Part shown: positions 1 through 9,802 of the stretch, in pieces
Numbering within the stretch: the stretch's first letter is position 1
Layout: every line of letters begins with the position of its first letter
Assembly: GCA_030679955.1 (NCBI GenBank)
Contig: JAUXSF010000019.1
Span: forward strand, 36,387 to 100,386
Length of the DNA stretch: 64,000 nt
Source: Chlamydiales bacterium
Lineage (GTDB): Bacteria; Chlamydiota; Chlamydiia; Chlamydiales; JAJFMA01
Reading direction: 5' to 3'
Position numbers and translations under genes: made by a program
The notes under the pieces: model-generated
Told to the model about the DNA's origin: nothing
Databases searched by the model: none
Seen by the model: the letters and a program-made list of their open reading frames with translations, nothing else

Positions 1-49
1 TAATGTTCCAAAAAATGATTTGGAATATAAATCATGATAACTCAAGGTG

Positions 50-71
50 ATCACTGCTGAGGAGTAGTGAT
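50..71 (+). promoter_or_regulatory. Hairpin holding the ribosome binding site of the first gene
   Basis: ATCACTGCT (50-58) and AGTAGTGAT (63-71) can pair with one G-T type mismatch. The loop is GAGG and the ribosome binding site GGAG (61-64) lies across loop and stem. The right arm runs into the ATG at 70. Such a fold could limit translation, but a 9-bp imperfect stem can also occur by chance. Confidence 0.3.
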
Positions 72-627
72 GAAAAGGTTAGTAGGCTTATTTTTGATGA
101 TGCTACCCATGCTGCTGCAGGGTGGGGAGTTTACCTTTTATCACGCATTGAAAGACTTTACTCCCCAGGGTGAGGTTGTCTTTAGCAACAATCAAGTCTA
201 CCAAGTAGATCCCCCTTTAGTGAGAGAGCTTAGCACTTGGGTCCTCGATGACCAAATGTGGGTAACAATCGCTCATGTAGAAGGCTCGCAAATACGTGTC
301 ATGCTTAGTAATGACGACCGGAAAACCTTCGTAATGGCCACCTTTGTGCAAGGTGACTCAACAGTCCTCTCGCCCATTCGAAACATTTCTGGGGCTAGAC
401 ATCCTACCTACGGAATATATGTGAACGCTATCCTACTCGAAGATGGACACTTGTACGGTATTGACGATGCGGAAGTGTTCAGGGATAACCCCTGGTCCGT
501 TGGCGAGGTCGTGGAAAATGGCGATGTCGAATGGATTCCCATAGTTAGAGGTCAACCCCCATATCCTCGTGTTATGCTTCGTAATCTAGCCACTGGGCAA
601 GTCTTACCTGCCACAGTCCTTCAATAG
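70..627 (+). CDS. Small exported protein of unknown function
   Basis: I do not recognise this 185-residue protein. The N-terminus is a clear signal peptide: Lys-Arg, then a Leu/Met-rich hydrophobic stretch, with a probable cleavage site near residues 18-20 after Gln-Gly-Gly. The mature part has no Cys and no membrane segment and looks like a soluble secreted domain rich in beta-prone residues. GTG at 67 is an alternative start, but GGAG at 61-64 is better spaced for ATG 70. The gene stands alone, and the next gene has its own promoter. Confidence 0.6.
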   Translation: MKRLVGLFLMMLPMLLQGGEFTFYHALKDFTPQGEVVFSNNQVYQVDPPLVRELSTWVLDDQMWVTIAHVEGSQIRVMLSNDDRKTFVMATFVQGDSTVLSPIRNISGARHPTYGIYVNAILLEDGHLYGIDDAEVFRDNPWSVGEVVENGDVEWIPIVRGQPPYPRVMLRNLATGQVLPATVLQ

Positions 628-666
628 TATAATTACTATAAATCTATGTAATGCTTGTTATATTTA

Positions 667-695
667 TTGACAATATAATTCACGATAATTATAGT
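667..695 (+). promoter_or_regulatory. Sigma70/sigma66-type promoter for the paralogue pair
   Basis: TTGACA at 667-672 and TATAGT at 690-695 are separated by exactly 17 bp in AT-rich DNA. Transcription would start near 702, giving a leader of about 33 nt before the ATG at 735. This is the best consensus promoter in the window. TATAGT also occurs upstream of the alanine dehydrogenase (5678-5683) and SNF2 (14329-14334) genes, though without good -35 boxes there. Confidence 0.6.
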
Positions 696-734
696 GGATT
701 TTTTGATCAATAAATAAATCGTAACAGTTATTGC

Positions 735-3098
735 ATGGATAGCGCATTTAGTATTCATCTTCAATTCGCAGGCGAGTCCGTTTTAATTTCGGGTGAGCAT
801 GAACTTTGCCTGGACACGAAAATTGCTTTGCTCGACGCTGCCAAACAATTGGCTGAGGGCGATAGTGAGTCGGCTGAAAAAGAGCTGAAGAAGGTCGCGA
901 AGCAGATTATTACGGCAGATTGTGCCACGATCAAGCAATGTCTAGAAACTATTCAAAACTATTCAAATCCTATCATCTGCCATCGTCTATGTTTGGCTAT
1001 ATTGGCAGCGTCATGCAAACTCACAGTTCCAGAAAGAACTGATTTTTTTGACCAGTTTTGCGAGATTTTGCCCAACTTACGTATCGATGTGACTGGAAAG
1101 GAACTGATCGACACATGGGGTGTGGACTCTGTGGAAAACTGCATTGGTGAGATTTCGAGAGATGAGGTGTTTAGGAACTTTTTATTTACAAGCGCCTGTT
1201 GGCCACTTTATCGAAAGGTAGGTTTAGCAATCCTTGAGGAGTGCCAACGTCTGAGTGCTTCTTTGTATCCTAAGCTAAACGACTTTGCTTTTCCTTGCCA
1301 ACGTCACCGGACACGCGTTACGAACGCTTTGAAGTATTTCTCCCCCAAATCCCTTTCTAAAATTGATAGCGTTGAAGCCTTTGACGTAACGATCAAAGAT
1401 ATACTACGTGAGTTAACGCCCCCTTTCGATCAAAACGAGTCTACGCTTTCTAGGGAAGATAGTGAAAGCATCCATGTGGTTAATCGGCATGCTAAGAGTG
1501 CGGCCAAGTTATTAAGTCAGGATTTATTGAGTAAGAATCTTGATGAACAACTCGATTCCTGTTCTCCGCTTACCTTAAGGGGTATTATTGATTTTTTGGC
1601 GTCGATTAGCTTTTTAGTTAAGTTAACAAAAGGTAAAAAGTCCGTCTTAACGACCTTTGCAGCTAGCTACCTGATGGATGGTTTGGATGTCTTTGTGAAA
1701 GAGCATCACAATGGGTTGGGCTGTTTTTGTGGGGGGATACTGTTTACCTCATTGGCTAAAGCTACATACAACGTTATGAATATTGATCGAACCCATTTTA
1801 TTCGGAAGCTTGGAGACGGTTGGAAGAGCTCCGCAGCAACCGAAGCACTGTTGCCCTTTCTTAAGTCAGGTTTCTTTGATCAAATAGCGGATCATTTTCA
1901 TTCACAAATGCAGATATTATGCGTTGACGAGATCGTTAACAGCAGTGAGAAAGTTAATCACATTGCTTTAGGCTGGGTTGACAAGAAAGACGGCCACTTT
2001 ATGTGGGCAGTTGTGCGCAGATTGCTTTCTGAGTGGCAAGTGAAGATAATTAATACCGGCTGCGGAATTGACCTTCATGATCAAATACCAGCTCCTAGCG
2101 GTTCAGGGCTTATTTACGCATTATCTAAAACTCATCAGGGCATAGGTGTCGATAAGCTAAGAGACTATTTAATGTCGGCAACTCGCTTTAATCGCATAGG
2201 TAAGCTTAGCCAATATTTTGTTCAAAATGGATGGGATCCAAACGACGAAGATGCGCGCGATGATGTGGCTCTTTCAGTGATTTACGATGGGGTGAAAGGT
2301 GATAGCGCAATTGACGTGTTTTACGGTAAAGGCCAGCGATCAATCACCTGTGTTACCAAGTGCTTTAATGCGGTTATTCGGTGCGAAGATCCTGAGAGCT
2401 ATACCGACTTTCATCTAATAAGCAAAATGTTAGCTTTTACAACTTGGTATGGGCGATTTGCGGCGGAAGGAAAATGCGCTGATTTAGAGATAGAGTTTTC
2501 GCAAACAATTGCAAAGGAATTATTTTTCAGGCTGTCGGAGAGTGGTGCACCCCCAGAACTATTAGAAGCAATAGCTCATTTTCTGGCTACAGATGATATG
2601 TGGAAGTTTAAATGTGTGCCAATCGTCAAGAGTGTTTATGCAAGCCATTTGCAGTGGAGCAACAACGCACAAACGGCGGCTGCCTGGCTAAAATACATCT
2701 ACAAACTAAGTTTTCCTGCAGGATTGCAATGCACCGCAGAGGTCATTGATGAGCACGTTAATGGTCGGCGCTCTTTTGAGGTCGCTGTTGATGCATTGAA
2801 GCTTTTAGCAAAGTATGCGAGTGACAAGCCCAAGGCTTACACGAAATTAGAAAAACGATGTCAGCAGCTTTCTCAATTCCCTTGGGAAAAACTGAAAAAT
2901 GATCATTACAAGCTTGTGAAGCGGATTGTGAAACAAATGTCACTCTCCAAAAAAGAAGTTAGTCTTTATAGGACATTACGAAGCCTTTTATGCAGGCAAA
3001 CCAATCCGCCCTTAAAACGTGTTGTTAGCCAAGATTGGCCGTCAGGAAATATAAAAAATCATTGTTCAGATACCGATCTGAATGCCGATTGCGCCTAA
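735..3098 (+). CDS. Large protein with possible His-Asn-Cys peptidase-like module, paralogue 1
   Basis: A 787-residue protein of no family I can name, without signal peptide or membrane segments; probably cytosolic or secreted without cleavage. It is closely similar along its whole length to the next gene, mostly so in the last 250 residues. The middle carries a motif block: LGW followed by GH (His421), then INTGCG with a further His, then QRSITC ending in Cys539. The giant protein at 18.2-28.3 kb has the same block in the same order and spacing. The order His, Asn, Gln-rich, Cys recalls clan CE peptidases (Ulp1, YopJ), but that is inference. The ATG at 735 has no clear Shine-Dalgarno; the promoter at 667-695 supports it. 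Likely cotranscribed with the paralogue 29 bp downstream. Confidence 0.8.
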   Translation: MDSAFSIHLQFAGESVLISGEHELCLDTKIALLDAAKQLAEGDSESAEKELKKVAKQIITADCATIKQCLETIQNYSNPIICHRLCLAILAASCKLTVPERTDFFDQFCEILPNLRIDVTGKELIDTWGVDSVENCIGEISRDEVFRNFLFTSACWPLYRKVGLAILEECQRLSASLYPKLNDFAFPCQRHRTRVTNALKYFSPKSLSKIDSVEAFDVTIKDILRELTPPFDQNESTLSREDSESIHVVNRHAKSAAKLLSQDLLSKNLDEQLDSCSPLTLRGIIDFLASISFLVKLTKGKKSVLTTFAASYLMDGLDVFVKEHHNGLGCFCGGILFTSLAKATYNVMNIDRTHFIRKLGDGWKSSAATEALLPFLKSGFFDQIADHFHSQMQILCVDEIVNSSEKVNHIALGWVDKKDGHFMWAVVRRLLSEWQVKIINTGCGIDLHDQIPAPSGSGLIYALSKTHQGIGVDKLRDYLMSATRFNRIGKLSQYFVQNGWDPNDEDARDDVALSVIYDGVKGDSAIDVFYGKGQRSITCVTKCFNAVIRCEDPESYTDFHLISKMLAFTTWYGRFAAEGKCADLEIEFSQTIAKELFFRLSESGAPPELLEAIAHFLATDDMWKFKCVPIVKSVYASHLQWSNNAQTAAAWLKYIYKLSFPAGLQCTAEVIDEHVNGRRSFEVAVDALKLLAKYASDKPKAYTKLEKRCQQLSQFPWEKLKNDHYKLVKRIVKQMSLSKKEVSLYRTLRSLLCRQTNPPLKRVVSQDWPSGNIKNHCSDTDLNADCA

Positions 3099-3127
3099 CA
3101 TGATAATAAAACGATAATGGTTAGTTA

Positions 3128-5485
3128 ATGGAAAATACGAATATTAATACTCAAATCGCAGGTGAATCCACGTCATTTATAGGCGAGAATGAGGTTTGCC
3201 AAGTCCTAAAAACAGCTTTGATTGACGCTGCTAAAGAGTTAGCTGACGGTGATAGTGGATCGGCTGAAACAAAGCTAAAGGAGGTCGCGGAGCACATTAT
3301 TCTGGCAGTTCGTTCTGAAAGGAAACAGTGCTTTGAGATTATTCAAGCCTATAAAAATCCGGTGATTTGCCATCGTTTGTGTTTGGCTATAGTGGAAGCT
3401 ACATGCAAGTATCCAAGCTTTAGGAACCTAAATTTCTTTGATCAGTTTGATGCGATTATTCCTCAATTGAATATCGATGTGAGTTTGACCGAGCTGTTCG
3501 ACGCATGGGGATCGGGCTCTATCGACGACTTTATATGTGTGGTTTCGAGGGATGTGTCGTTTATGAAATTTCTATATGAAAGAGGCTGCTGGTCTATCTG
3601 TCGAAAGGTTGGTCTGGCCACGCTTGAACATTGCCACAGTCGAACTATTTCTTGTCGTCGCAAAATAACTAACTTTGTCTTTCCTGGTTTGCGCCACCAG
3701 GCCTATGTGAAGAACGCCTTGAGCTTTTTCATGCCCGAGTCTATTTCTAAAATTTCTTCGGTGGAAGATTTTGCTGGAGCACTGAGCGACGTGCTAAGGG
3801 AGTTAACTCCTACCCGAAACCAGAAAAAATCTACGATTTCTTTTGAAGATAGAGAGAGCATAGGTCAAATTTGGCAAGAGGCAACAAACGCTGCTCTGCT
3901 ACTGACTCATGATTTGTTAAGCAAGACCCTTAATGAAGAAATTGATCCTACATTGTCACTCACGTTACTCTCCGTAATTGACTATTTGGCTTCGATCGGT
4001 CTATTGAATAGGCTAGCCCAAGAGGACCAGGAAAATGATCATTCTGTCGTAACAGCATTTGGAGCCCATTACCTCATGGATGGCTCGGATAACTTTTTGG
4101 AGGATAATTCATTTGGCATAGATCGCCTGGCTGGAGGGATTATGTTCTACTCTTTGGCCAATGCGGCATACAAGGTATTGGGAATCGATCAGAGCCTATT
4201 TCTGAAGAAGATGGCAGAGGGTTGGCAGAGTGGATCGGCGTGCGAGGCAGTATTGGCTTTTAAGGGATCTGACGCCTACGACGAAATTAATGATCATTTC
4301 TTCTCACAAATGCAATCTTGGTACATTGACACAATCGTTAACAGTGGCGAAGGTGCTAGTCACATTGCGTTGGGTTGGATCGATAAGCCAGCGGGTCATT
4401 TTATGTGGGGAATAGTAGATCAAACACCCTTCGAATGGCAGATGAAAGTAATTAACACAGGCTGCGGAAATCGCCGACATGATCAAAAGCCAGCGCCTAG
4501 CGGTTCCGGAGTTGTTTACGCTCTAAGCAAAACTATTCATGGTACAGGTCTTGACAAACTGCGAAGCTATTTAACATCAGCTACTCAGTTTGTACGTGTA
4601 GGAGCCCTATACAAACACGTTGCTCAAACTGGGGCAAATGCTGACGACGAAAAAGTTCGGGATAACGTAGCTCTTGCAGCGAATTACGATGGAGTCGCTG
4701 GTGATAGTGCTATAGACACCATTTATGGTAAAGGTCAGCGAAGTATCACTTGTGTAACGAAGTGCTTTAAAGCGATCATACGCTGTGAAGACTCCGAGAA
4801 CTACAAGGACTTTCATCTCATAAGCAAAATGTTGGCTTATACAACTTGGCATAAGCGATTGGAGGCTTTGGAACTAGATCATGATTTAGAAGTGCAGTTT
4901 CTGCAATCGTTGGCGAAAAAGCTCTTTTTCAAACTTGTAGAGAGTGGCGCTACATCGGAGTTATTAGAGTCGATAGCTCACTACCTCATAACCGACGATA
5001 GCTGGATGTTTAAATGTGTGCCGATTATGAAGAGCGTATACACAAGCCATTTGCAATCAAATAACAACGTTCAAGCAGCAGCATGGCTAAAGTATATATT
5101 CGTTCTGAATTCTTCTTTGGGTCTACAATGCACAGCAGAGGTTATTGATGATCATGTTGACGGTCGACGCTCCTTTGAGGTCGCTGTAGACGCATTGAAA
5201 CTTTTAGCAAAGCCAGCAAACAATTCGTCCAAGACTTATGCGAGGCTGGAAAAGCGATGCCTGCAACTATCGAAATTTTCTTGGGAAACGCTAAGGGGCC
5301 GTCATTATAAGCTCTTAAAACGGATTGTGAAACAAATGTCGCTCTCCAAAAAGGACGTGAGCATATATAAAACCCTGCAAAACCTTCTAAGCGCGCAAAC
5401 CAATCAACCTTCAAAACGTGAAGCTAACGAAGATTGGCCGACTGGGATTAGAAAAGTTCGTTTTCTAGAAGCTGACAGCGCTTAG
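3128..5485 (+). CDS. Large protein with possible His-Asn-Cys peptidase-like module, paralogue 2
   Basis: A 785-residue tandem paralogue of the preceding gene, starting 29 bp after its stop, so probably one transcript. The motif block is preserved exactly: LGW then GH (His424), INTGCG plus a His, and QRSITC ending in Cys542, with the same 118-residue His-to-Cys distance. Surrounding residues vary much more, which suggests selection on the block. The C-terminal 100 residues, including a Lys/Arg-rich stretch around KRIVKQMSLSKK, are nearly identical in both copies. No signal peptide or membrane segment is visible. Function unknown; a type III secreted effector is possible in this kind of genome but nothing here proves it. 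Confidence 0.8.
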   Translation: MENTNINTQIAGESTSFIGENEVCQVLKTALIDAAKELADGDSGSAETKLKEVAEHIILAVRSERKQCFEIIQAYKNPVICHRLCLAIVEATCKYPSFRNLNFFDQFDAIIPQLNIDVSLTELFDAWGSGSIDDFICVVSRDVSFMKFLYERGCWSICRKVGLATLEHCHSRTISCRRKITNFVFPGLRHQAYVKNALSFFMPESISKISSVEDFAGALSDVLRELTPTRNQKKSTISFEDRESIGQIWQEATNAALLLTHDLLSKTLNEEIDPTLSLTLLSVIDYLASIGLLNRLAQEDQENDHSVVTAFGAHYLMDGSDNFLEDNSFGIDRLAGGIMFYSLANAAYKVLGIDQSLFLKKMAEGWQSGSACEAVLAFKGSDAYDEINDHFFSQMQSWYIDTIVNSGEGASHIALGWIDKPAGHFMWGIVDQTPFEWQMKVINTGCGNRRHDQKPAPSGSGVVYALSKTIHGTGLDKLRSYLTSATQFVRVGALYKHVAQTGANADDEKVRDNVALAANYDGVAGDSAIDTIYGKGQRSITCVTKCFKAIIRCEDSENYKDFHLISKMLAYTTWHKRLEALELDHDLEVQFLQSLAKKLFFKLVESGATSELLESIAHYLITDDSWMFKCVPIMKSVYTSHLQSNNNVQAAAWLKYIFVLNSSLGLQCTAEVIDDHVDGRRSFEVAVDALKLLAKPANNSSKTYARLEKRCLQLSKFSWETLRGRHYKLLKRIVKQMSLSKKDVSIYKTLQNLLSAQTNQPSKREANEDWPTGIRKVRFLEADSA

Positions 5486-5546
5486 AAAGGACATAAGAAT
5501 ATATCAGGCATATGCATCAGTGCAGTATCTGTAAAAAGGGAATGGG

Positions 5547-5619
5547 AATTTAACGCAAAGGCGCGGAGGTGCAAAGAGAAACAACCTTCTTTGCGCCTCT
5601 GCGTCTTGGCGTTGAATCC
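5547..5619. repeat. Intergenic hairpin repeat, acgcaaag family, copy 1
   Basis: The left arm (taacgcaaaggcgcggaggt...) and the right arm (...gcctctgcgtcttggcgttg) are imperfect inverted copies, giving a hairpin of about 30-bp arms. Copies 2 to 4 of the same family are at 18105, 36067 and 63441. The inner part is almost identical to copy 2. It lies behind paralogue 2 and before the alanine dehydrogenase gene, and may act as a terminator or processing site. Confidence 0.8.
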
Positions 5620-5710
5620 TTATCTTTCACGTGTCTTGTACTCTAGATTTTTGGGTGATCTATGTAATAAATTCCTGTATAGTTCGTCCTTTCAATTGTA
5701 GGAGATATTT

Positions 5711-6835
5711 ATGCGAATTGGCGTCCCTAAAGAGGTTAAGATCCAGGAATACCGCGTAGCGGCAACTCCGGACATAGTACGATCTCTAGTGGCTGATGGT
5801 CACGAGGTATTCATCCAATCTCAGGCTGGTCAAAGGAGCGGTTACACGGACGATATGTACCTTGCCGCGGGTGCCAAAATTGTATCCACAGCAGGCGAAA
5901 TTTACGCTTGTGATTTGGTTGTCAAAGTTAAAGAACCACAAATCAGCGAAGTCGCGTTAATCCGCGAGGGGTTAGTGATGTTCTGCTTCTTTCACCTTGC
6001 TGCAGAGCCTAGCCTTGCCCAAGAGCTTATCGCTCGCAAATGTATTGCTATCTCTTATGATACCGTTACCGATAGCGAAGGTCGACTGCCTCTGCTCTAT
6101 CCCATGAGCGAGATCGCCGGTCGTGTAGCCATCCAGGTAGGTGCTACGTTGCTTCAAGCGAATAATGGTGGTCGTGGTATTCTTCTGGGCGGTATTGCTG
6201 GCACCCCACGCGGCAAAGTCGTGGTGATTGGTGGTGGAGCTTCTGGCACAGAATCGGTACGCATGGCCCTGGGCCTTGGAGCGCAGGTAACGGTTATCGA
6301 CAAAAACCTCTTCCGTTTAAGACAACTCGATGCACTATTTCCAAATGGTTTGACAACTCTTGCTTCGACACCCGGAACTGTAACCGAGGCATTGGTCGGC
6401 GCTGACCTTGTCGTTGGAGCTGTGCTTCTTCCTGGCAAAAAGACGCCTAAAGTGGTAACTAGAGCTATGTTGGCGGGAATGTCTCCAGGTTCGGTAATTG
6501 TCGATATCGCTATCGACCAGGGCGGATGCTGCGAAACATCGCGTCCCACAACCCATGATGATCCAACTTATGTCGTAGATGGTGTCACTCACTACTGTGT
6601 AACCAACATGCCTGGAAGCTGCCCACGCACCGCTAGTCAAGCCCTGACCAATGCTACAAGCGAGTATATTAGAGCTTTAGCCAACAAAGGTTACTGCAAA
6701 GCGTTGATGGACGATGTTGGTTTGCGCCAAGGTCTTAATACTTGCGGTGGCAAAATCACGAACCGCTCCGTGGCAGATGATCTTAAATTAGCCTACACAC
6801 CTGCAGAGGAGCTTCTGTGCAGTCACGTTACCTAA
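5711..6835 (+). CDS. ald: Alanine dehydrogenase
   Basis: NAD-dependent alanine dehydrogenase (L-alanine to pyruvate plus ammonium), 374 residues, the usual length. The N-terminus MRIGVPKEVK with RVAATP is typical. Lys near 74 (VKVKEPQ) and His near 96 (FFHLAA) match the substrate-binding Lys and catalytic His. The Rossmann nucleotide-binding loop is at about 174-182 (VVIGGGASGTES), and NMPGSCPRTASQALTNAT is the C-terminal signature, with Ser-Cys where many homologues have Ala-Val. AGGAG lies about 7 bp before the ATG, and a TATAGT -10-like box is at 5678-5683 without a good -35. The last 19 bp overlap the next gene, so the two are probably translationally coupled. Confidence 0.93.
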   Translation: MRIGVPKEVKIQEYRVAATPDIVRSLVADGHEVFIQSQAGQRSGYTDDMYLAAGAKIVSTAGEIYACDLVVKVKEPQISEVALIREGLVMFCFFHLAAEPSLAQELIARKCIAISYDTVTDSEGRLPLLYPMSEIAGRVAIQVGATLLQANNGGRGILLGGIAGTPRGKVVVIGGGASGTESVRMALGLGAQVTVIDKNLFRLRQLDALFPNGLTTLASTPGTVTEALVGADLVVGAVLLPGKKTPKVVTRAMLAGMSPGSVIVDIAIDQGGCCETSRPTTHDDPTYVVDGVTHYCVTNMPGSCPRTASQALTNATSEYIRALANKGYCKALMDDVGLRQGLNTCGGKITNRSVADDLKLAYTPAEELLCSHVT

Positions 6836-9549
6836 TCGGTATTGACTTAGGGACGACTAACAGCGCCGTTTCTTTTTTTGATACGGAAGGCAACCAAGGC
6901 GTTCAGCAATTTTCCTTACAACAGCTTACGAATAGAGGCTTTGTTCAGGAAAGGTCCACGCTGCCCTCTTTTTGTTACCTCACACTAACTGGCGAATGGT
7001 CGCCAGGTGATGTCAAGTTGCCGTGGAGCAAAAGTGCATCCTTTATCACTGGCGAGCTTGCTCGGGAACAGGGAGCATTGGTTCCTACTCGGTTGATTTC
7101 TTCCGCTAAAAGCTGGCTATGCAATTCCGCAGCCGATAGAACAGACCGCATCTTGCCCGTTTCTGCAGAAGAGAGTATTCGCATTAGTCCCGTAGAAGCC
7201 ACGAGACGCTATTTAGACCATATGCGCGCCGCCTGGAACCACTCCATGGCTAGAGATAACCCTGATGCTGAAATGGAAGCTCAAGAGGTTATCTTGACCG
7301 TCCCAGCCTCTTTTGACGAAGTTGCACGCACGTTAACTGCTAGGGCTGCACAGGAAGCTGGGCTTACGCGTGTTACGCTATTAGAGGAACCCCAGGCCGC
7401 ATTTTATGAGTGGATTCGTTCACACGAAAGTGATTGGCAACACATGCTTAAAGCGGGGCAGCGTATTGTCGTTTGTGATGTTGGCGGTGGTACTACCGAC
7501 TTTAGCCTGATCGAAGTGGTGGATAAAGACGGTGTATTGGGCTTTCAGCGCTTAGCAGTCGGTGACCATCTCCTGTTGGGCGGTGATAACATGGATGCCT
7601 TTTTGGCACACCAATTTGCACAGCGATTTCAGACGGAGGAGCTATCACCGACACAATGGCTGCAGCTTCGCCATGAAGCACGAAAGGCCAAAGAAGCTTT
7701 ATTGGCAGAAAGTAGCCCCGCCGCTACCCACACTGTACGTTTGCAAGCAGCCGGATCTCGCATAGTGGCCGGTAGCCTATCCAACGAGGTGAGCGCGGCC
7801 GAAGTACAGCAGCTCTTGCTCGACGGTTTCTTTGGTATTTATCCTCAGCAGGAAGCATTAACTTTAAGAAAGCGCCCCGGCATTCGCTCTTTAGGCCTAC
7901 CATATGAAGAAGAAGCCTCCATCACTAAGCATCTAGCGCACTTTCTTTTTCAGCATGGGCAGCTGACATCGGCGCCCGAGTATATTCTGTTTAATGGCGG
8001 AGCCATGAAGCCCGCAATCTTTCAGCAAGCGATAGTAGAGTCGATAGCTAAATGGTATGACAGTGCCAAGCCTACCATATTGAAAAATAGCAGCTTGGAT
8101 CTCAGCGTGTCACGAGGGGCTACCTACTATGGCAGAACACGCCGAGGCTTAGGTGTTCGCATTGGTGGCGGTACTCCACGCACCTATTATTTGAAAATAG
8201 AAGTCAAAAACGCTTCTGGCAGCGTTACTAATAAAGCTCTGACGTTGCTGCCAAGAGGAAGTGAAGAGGGGGCAAGCTATGAATCCGATCATACCTTCCA
8301 TTTAGCTCCTAATCGTCCCGTCTCATTTCAGCTATACAGCTCTCATGTACGCCTTCACGATCAGTCGGGAAGTCTGATAGACATTGTTCCGGAAGAGATG
8401 CAGGGACTCCCGCCTGTTCAAACGGTGATTCGATTCGGTAAGGGAGCCACTGATGCTGAGCGTATCCCCGTTAGGATAGGCCTTACGCTTACCCCTATTG
8501 GCACCTTGGCTCTCTGGCTGCGTAGTGAAAATACAACGCATCGCTGGAATCTTGAATTCCAGATGCGCCAAGCAAGTGGGCAGGAGGATAGCCTAGCCTC
8601 CTTAGGCCCTGAGAGAAGCGATGAGCTACACGACGATTCGCATTTGCAGGAAACCAAAGAGCTTGTTGCAGATATCTTTTTACAAAAGACTACCACGTCG
8701 CCGGCAAAGGCTGTCGAGGCGATAGAACTGGTTTTGAATTCGCCAAAGCAAGAATGGCCTCCCAGTATTTTGCGCGCTATTGCAGATACTCTTTTGGACA
8801 TCGCGGATAAACGTAAGACCTCTTTAGAGATAGAGAGAAGATGGTGGAATCTTCTAGGCTACTGCCTTAGACCTGGTTGTGGCTATCCGTTGGATGACCA
8901 TCGCATTCAAAGAATCTGGAAGATCCTTCTATCTGAAACTTCAAATGACATAGAACTGCAAATTCAGCGACTAATACTTCTTCGCAGAATATCAGGAGGT
9001 CTCAATAGAGGTCAGCAGACTCAGCTAGCCAATGCTTTAGTGAGCATAAAGCCTCCAAAGATATTCAAAGGTCAGGACCTATATCAGTATACAGAGCGTG
9101 TGCGTACTTTAGCATCTTTTGAACGTATTGATCAGAAGTTAAAGGTTCGTATAGGCGATGGACTACTTGCTCGCATCATCGCTGGACAGGCTGTAGAGCC
9201 TGAGTATTGGGCACTCGGACGTTTAGCTACCCGATCTTTGTTATTTGCATCGTTACCGCATGTTGTCCCTGTAGCTCAATGCGTTATTTGGATAGAGAAG
9301 TTGCTCGAAGCTAAGCAGGCCAATCAGCAGTGGTTAGCCTTTCCGTTAGCTCAGATGTCGCGGCAGACCGATCATCCTGAGATCAATGTACCTGGGAATT
9401 TGGCCGATCGAATACGTCAGCAGTTTCATGGGACACCATCTGACCAGGCTTTCATAAAGTATCAAAAGCCGCCAACCGAACACGCCCAGCAGAACGCGCT
9501 ATTTGGTGAATCCCTCCCTGCGGGGTTGCTTCTAGTTATCGACGTGTAG
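6817..9549 (+). CDS. Hsp70-like ATPase with long C-terminal extension
   Basis: A 910-residue member of the DnaK/Hsp70 actin-fold ATPases. Phosphate-binding motif 1 is at residues 6-15 (IGIDLGTTNS), phosphate 2 near 222-230 (VCDVGGGTTDF) and the adenosine motif near 390-396 (LFNGGAM). The last 450 residues do not look like the DnaK substrate-binding domain. Large Hsp70-like proteins with such tails (DUF3731 type) are known in Chlamydiae, Planctomycetes and Proteobacteria; substrate unknown. The start is GTG at 6817, with GAGGAG just upstream inside the ald gene, giving a 19-bp overlap. No membrane segment is seen, so it is probably cytosolic. The downstream gap holds a large inverted repeat. 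Confidence 0.85.
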   Translation: MQSRYLIGIDLGTTNSAVSFFDTEGNQGVQQFSLQQLTNRGFVQERSTLPSFCYLTLTGEWSPGDVKLPWSKSASFITGELAREQGALVPTRLISSAKSWLCNSAADRTDRILPVSAEESIRISPVEATRRYLDHMRAAWNHSMARDNPDAEMEAQEVILTVPASFDEVARTLTARAAQEAGLTRVTLLEEPQAAFYEWIRSHESDWQHMLKAGQRIVVCDVGGGTTDFSLIEVVDKDGVLGFQRLAVGDHLLLGGDNMDAFLAHQFAQRFQTEELSPTQWLQLRHEARKAKEALLAESSPAATHTVRLQAAGSRIVAGSLSNEVSAAEVQQLLLDGFFGIYPQQEALTLRKRPGIRSLGLPYEEEASITKHLAHFLFQHGQLTSAPEYILFNGGAMKPAIFQQAIVESIAKWYDSAKPTILKNSSLDLSVSRGATYYGRTRRGLGVRIGGGTPRTYYLKIEVKNASGSVTNKALTLLPRGSEEGASYESDHTFHLAPNRPVSFQLYSSHVRLHDQSGSLIDIVPEEMQGLPPVQTVIRFGKGATDAERIPVRIGLTLTPIGTLALWLRSENTTHRWNLEFQMRQASGQEDSLASLGPERSDELHDDSHLQETKELVADIFLQKTTTSPAKAVEAIELVLNSPKQEWPPSILRAIADTLLDIADKRKTSLEIERRWWNLLGYCLRPGCGYPLDDHRIQRIWKILLSETSNDIELQIQRLILLRRISGGLNRGQQTQLANALVSIKPPKIFKGQDLYQYTERVRTLASFERIDQKLKVRIGDGLLARIIAGQAVEPEYWALGRLATRSLLFASLPHVVPVAQCVIWIEKLLEAKQANQQWLAFPLAQMSRQTDHPEINVPGNLADRIRQQFHGTPSDQAFIKYQKPPTEHAQQNALFGESLPAGLLLVIDV

Positions 9550-9567
9550 GTAGAATGGACGTCGGTT

Positions 9568-9762
9568 CAATAAAGGATTTTTTTTTTACCACAGAGGCAC
9601 AGAGACACAGAGAAGGAACAGAGAGGAGGAAAGACATTTTGCTGAGGCAAAATGTCTTCAACCTAGCTTCGCATTTTTTCACCTCTGTGCTGCTGGCAGC
9701 GAACAGGTAAATCCAAAATCTTTCCTCCTCCCTGTCTCTGTGGTAAAAAAAATCCTTTATTG
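9568..9762. repeat. Inverted repeat element, accacagagg family, copy 1
   Basis: The ends are inverted copies: caataaaggattttt at 9568 and its complement ending at 9762, followed inward by taccacagag and its complement, then Gly/Ala-purine rich stretches that also pair. The interior holds a perfect 12-bp-arm hairpin, AAGACATTTTGC-TGAG-GCAAAATGTCTT (9631-9658). A partial second copy is at 30764-30892. It lies between the convergent Hsp70-like and RHS genes, where it could end transcription from both sides. Confidence 0.8.
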
Positions 9763-9802
9763 CAGCGAGGGCTTCTGCAATCACCTTATATCGTCCATTT
9801 TT

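Noticed and set aside
6154..6549. Open frame opposite alanine dehydrogenase
   Set aside because: Pro/Arg/Thr-rich shadow of a clearly conserved enzyme gene.
9536..9784. Open frame of 82 codons across the repeat element behind the Hsp70-like gene
   Set aside because: It lies fully within an inverted repeat whose related copy at 30.8 kb reads differently; low-complexity translation.
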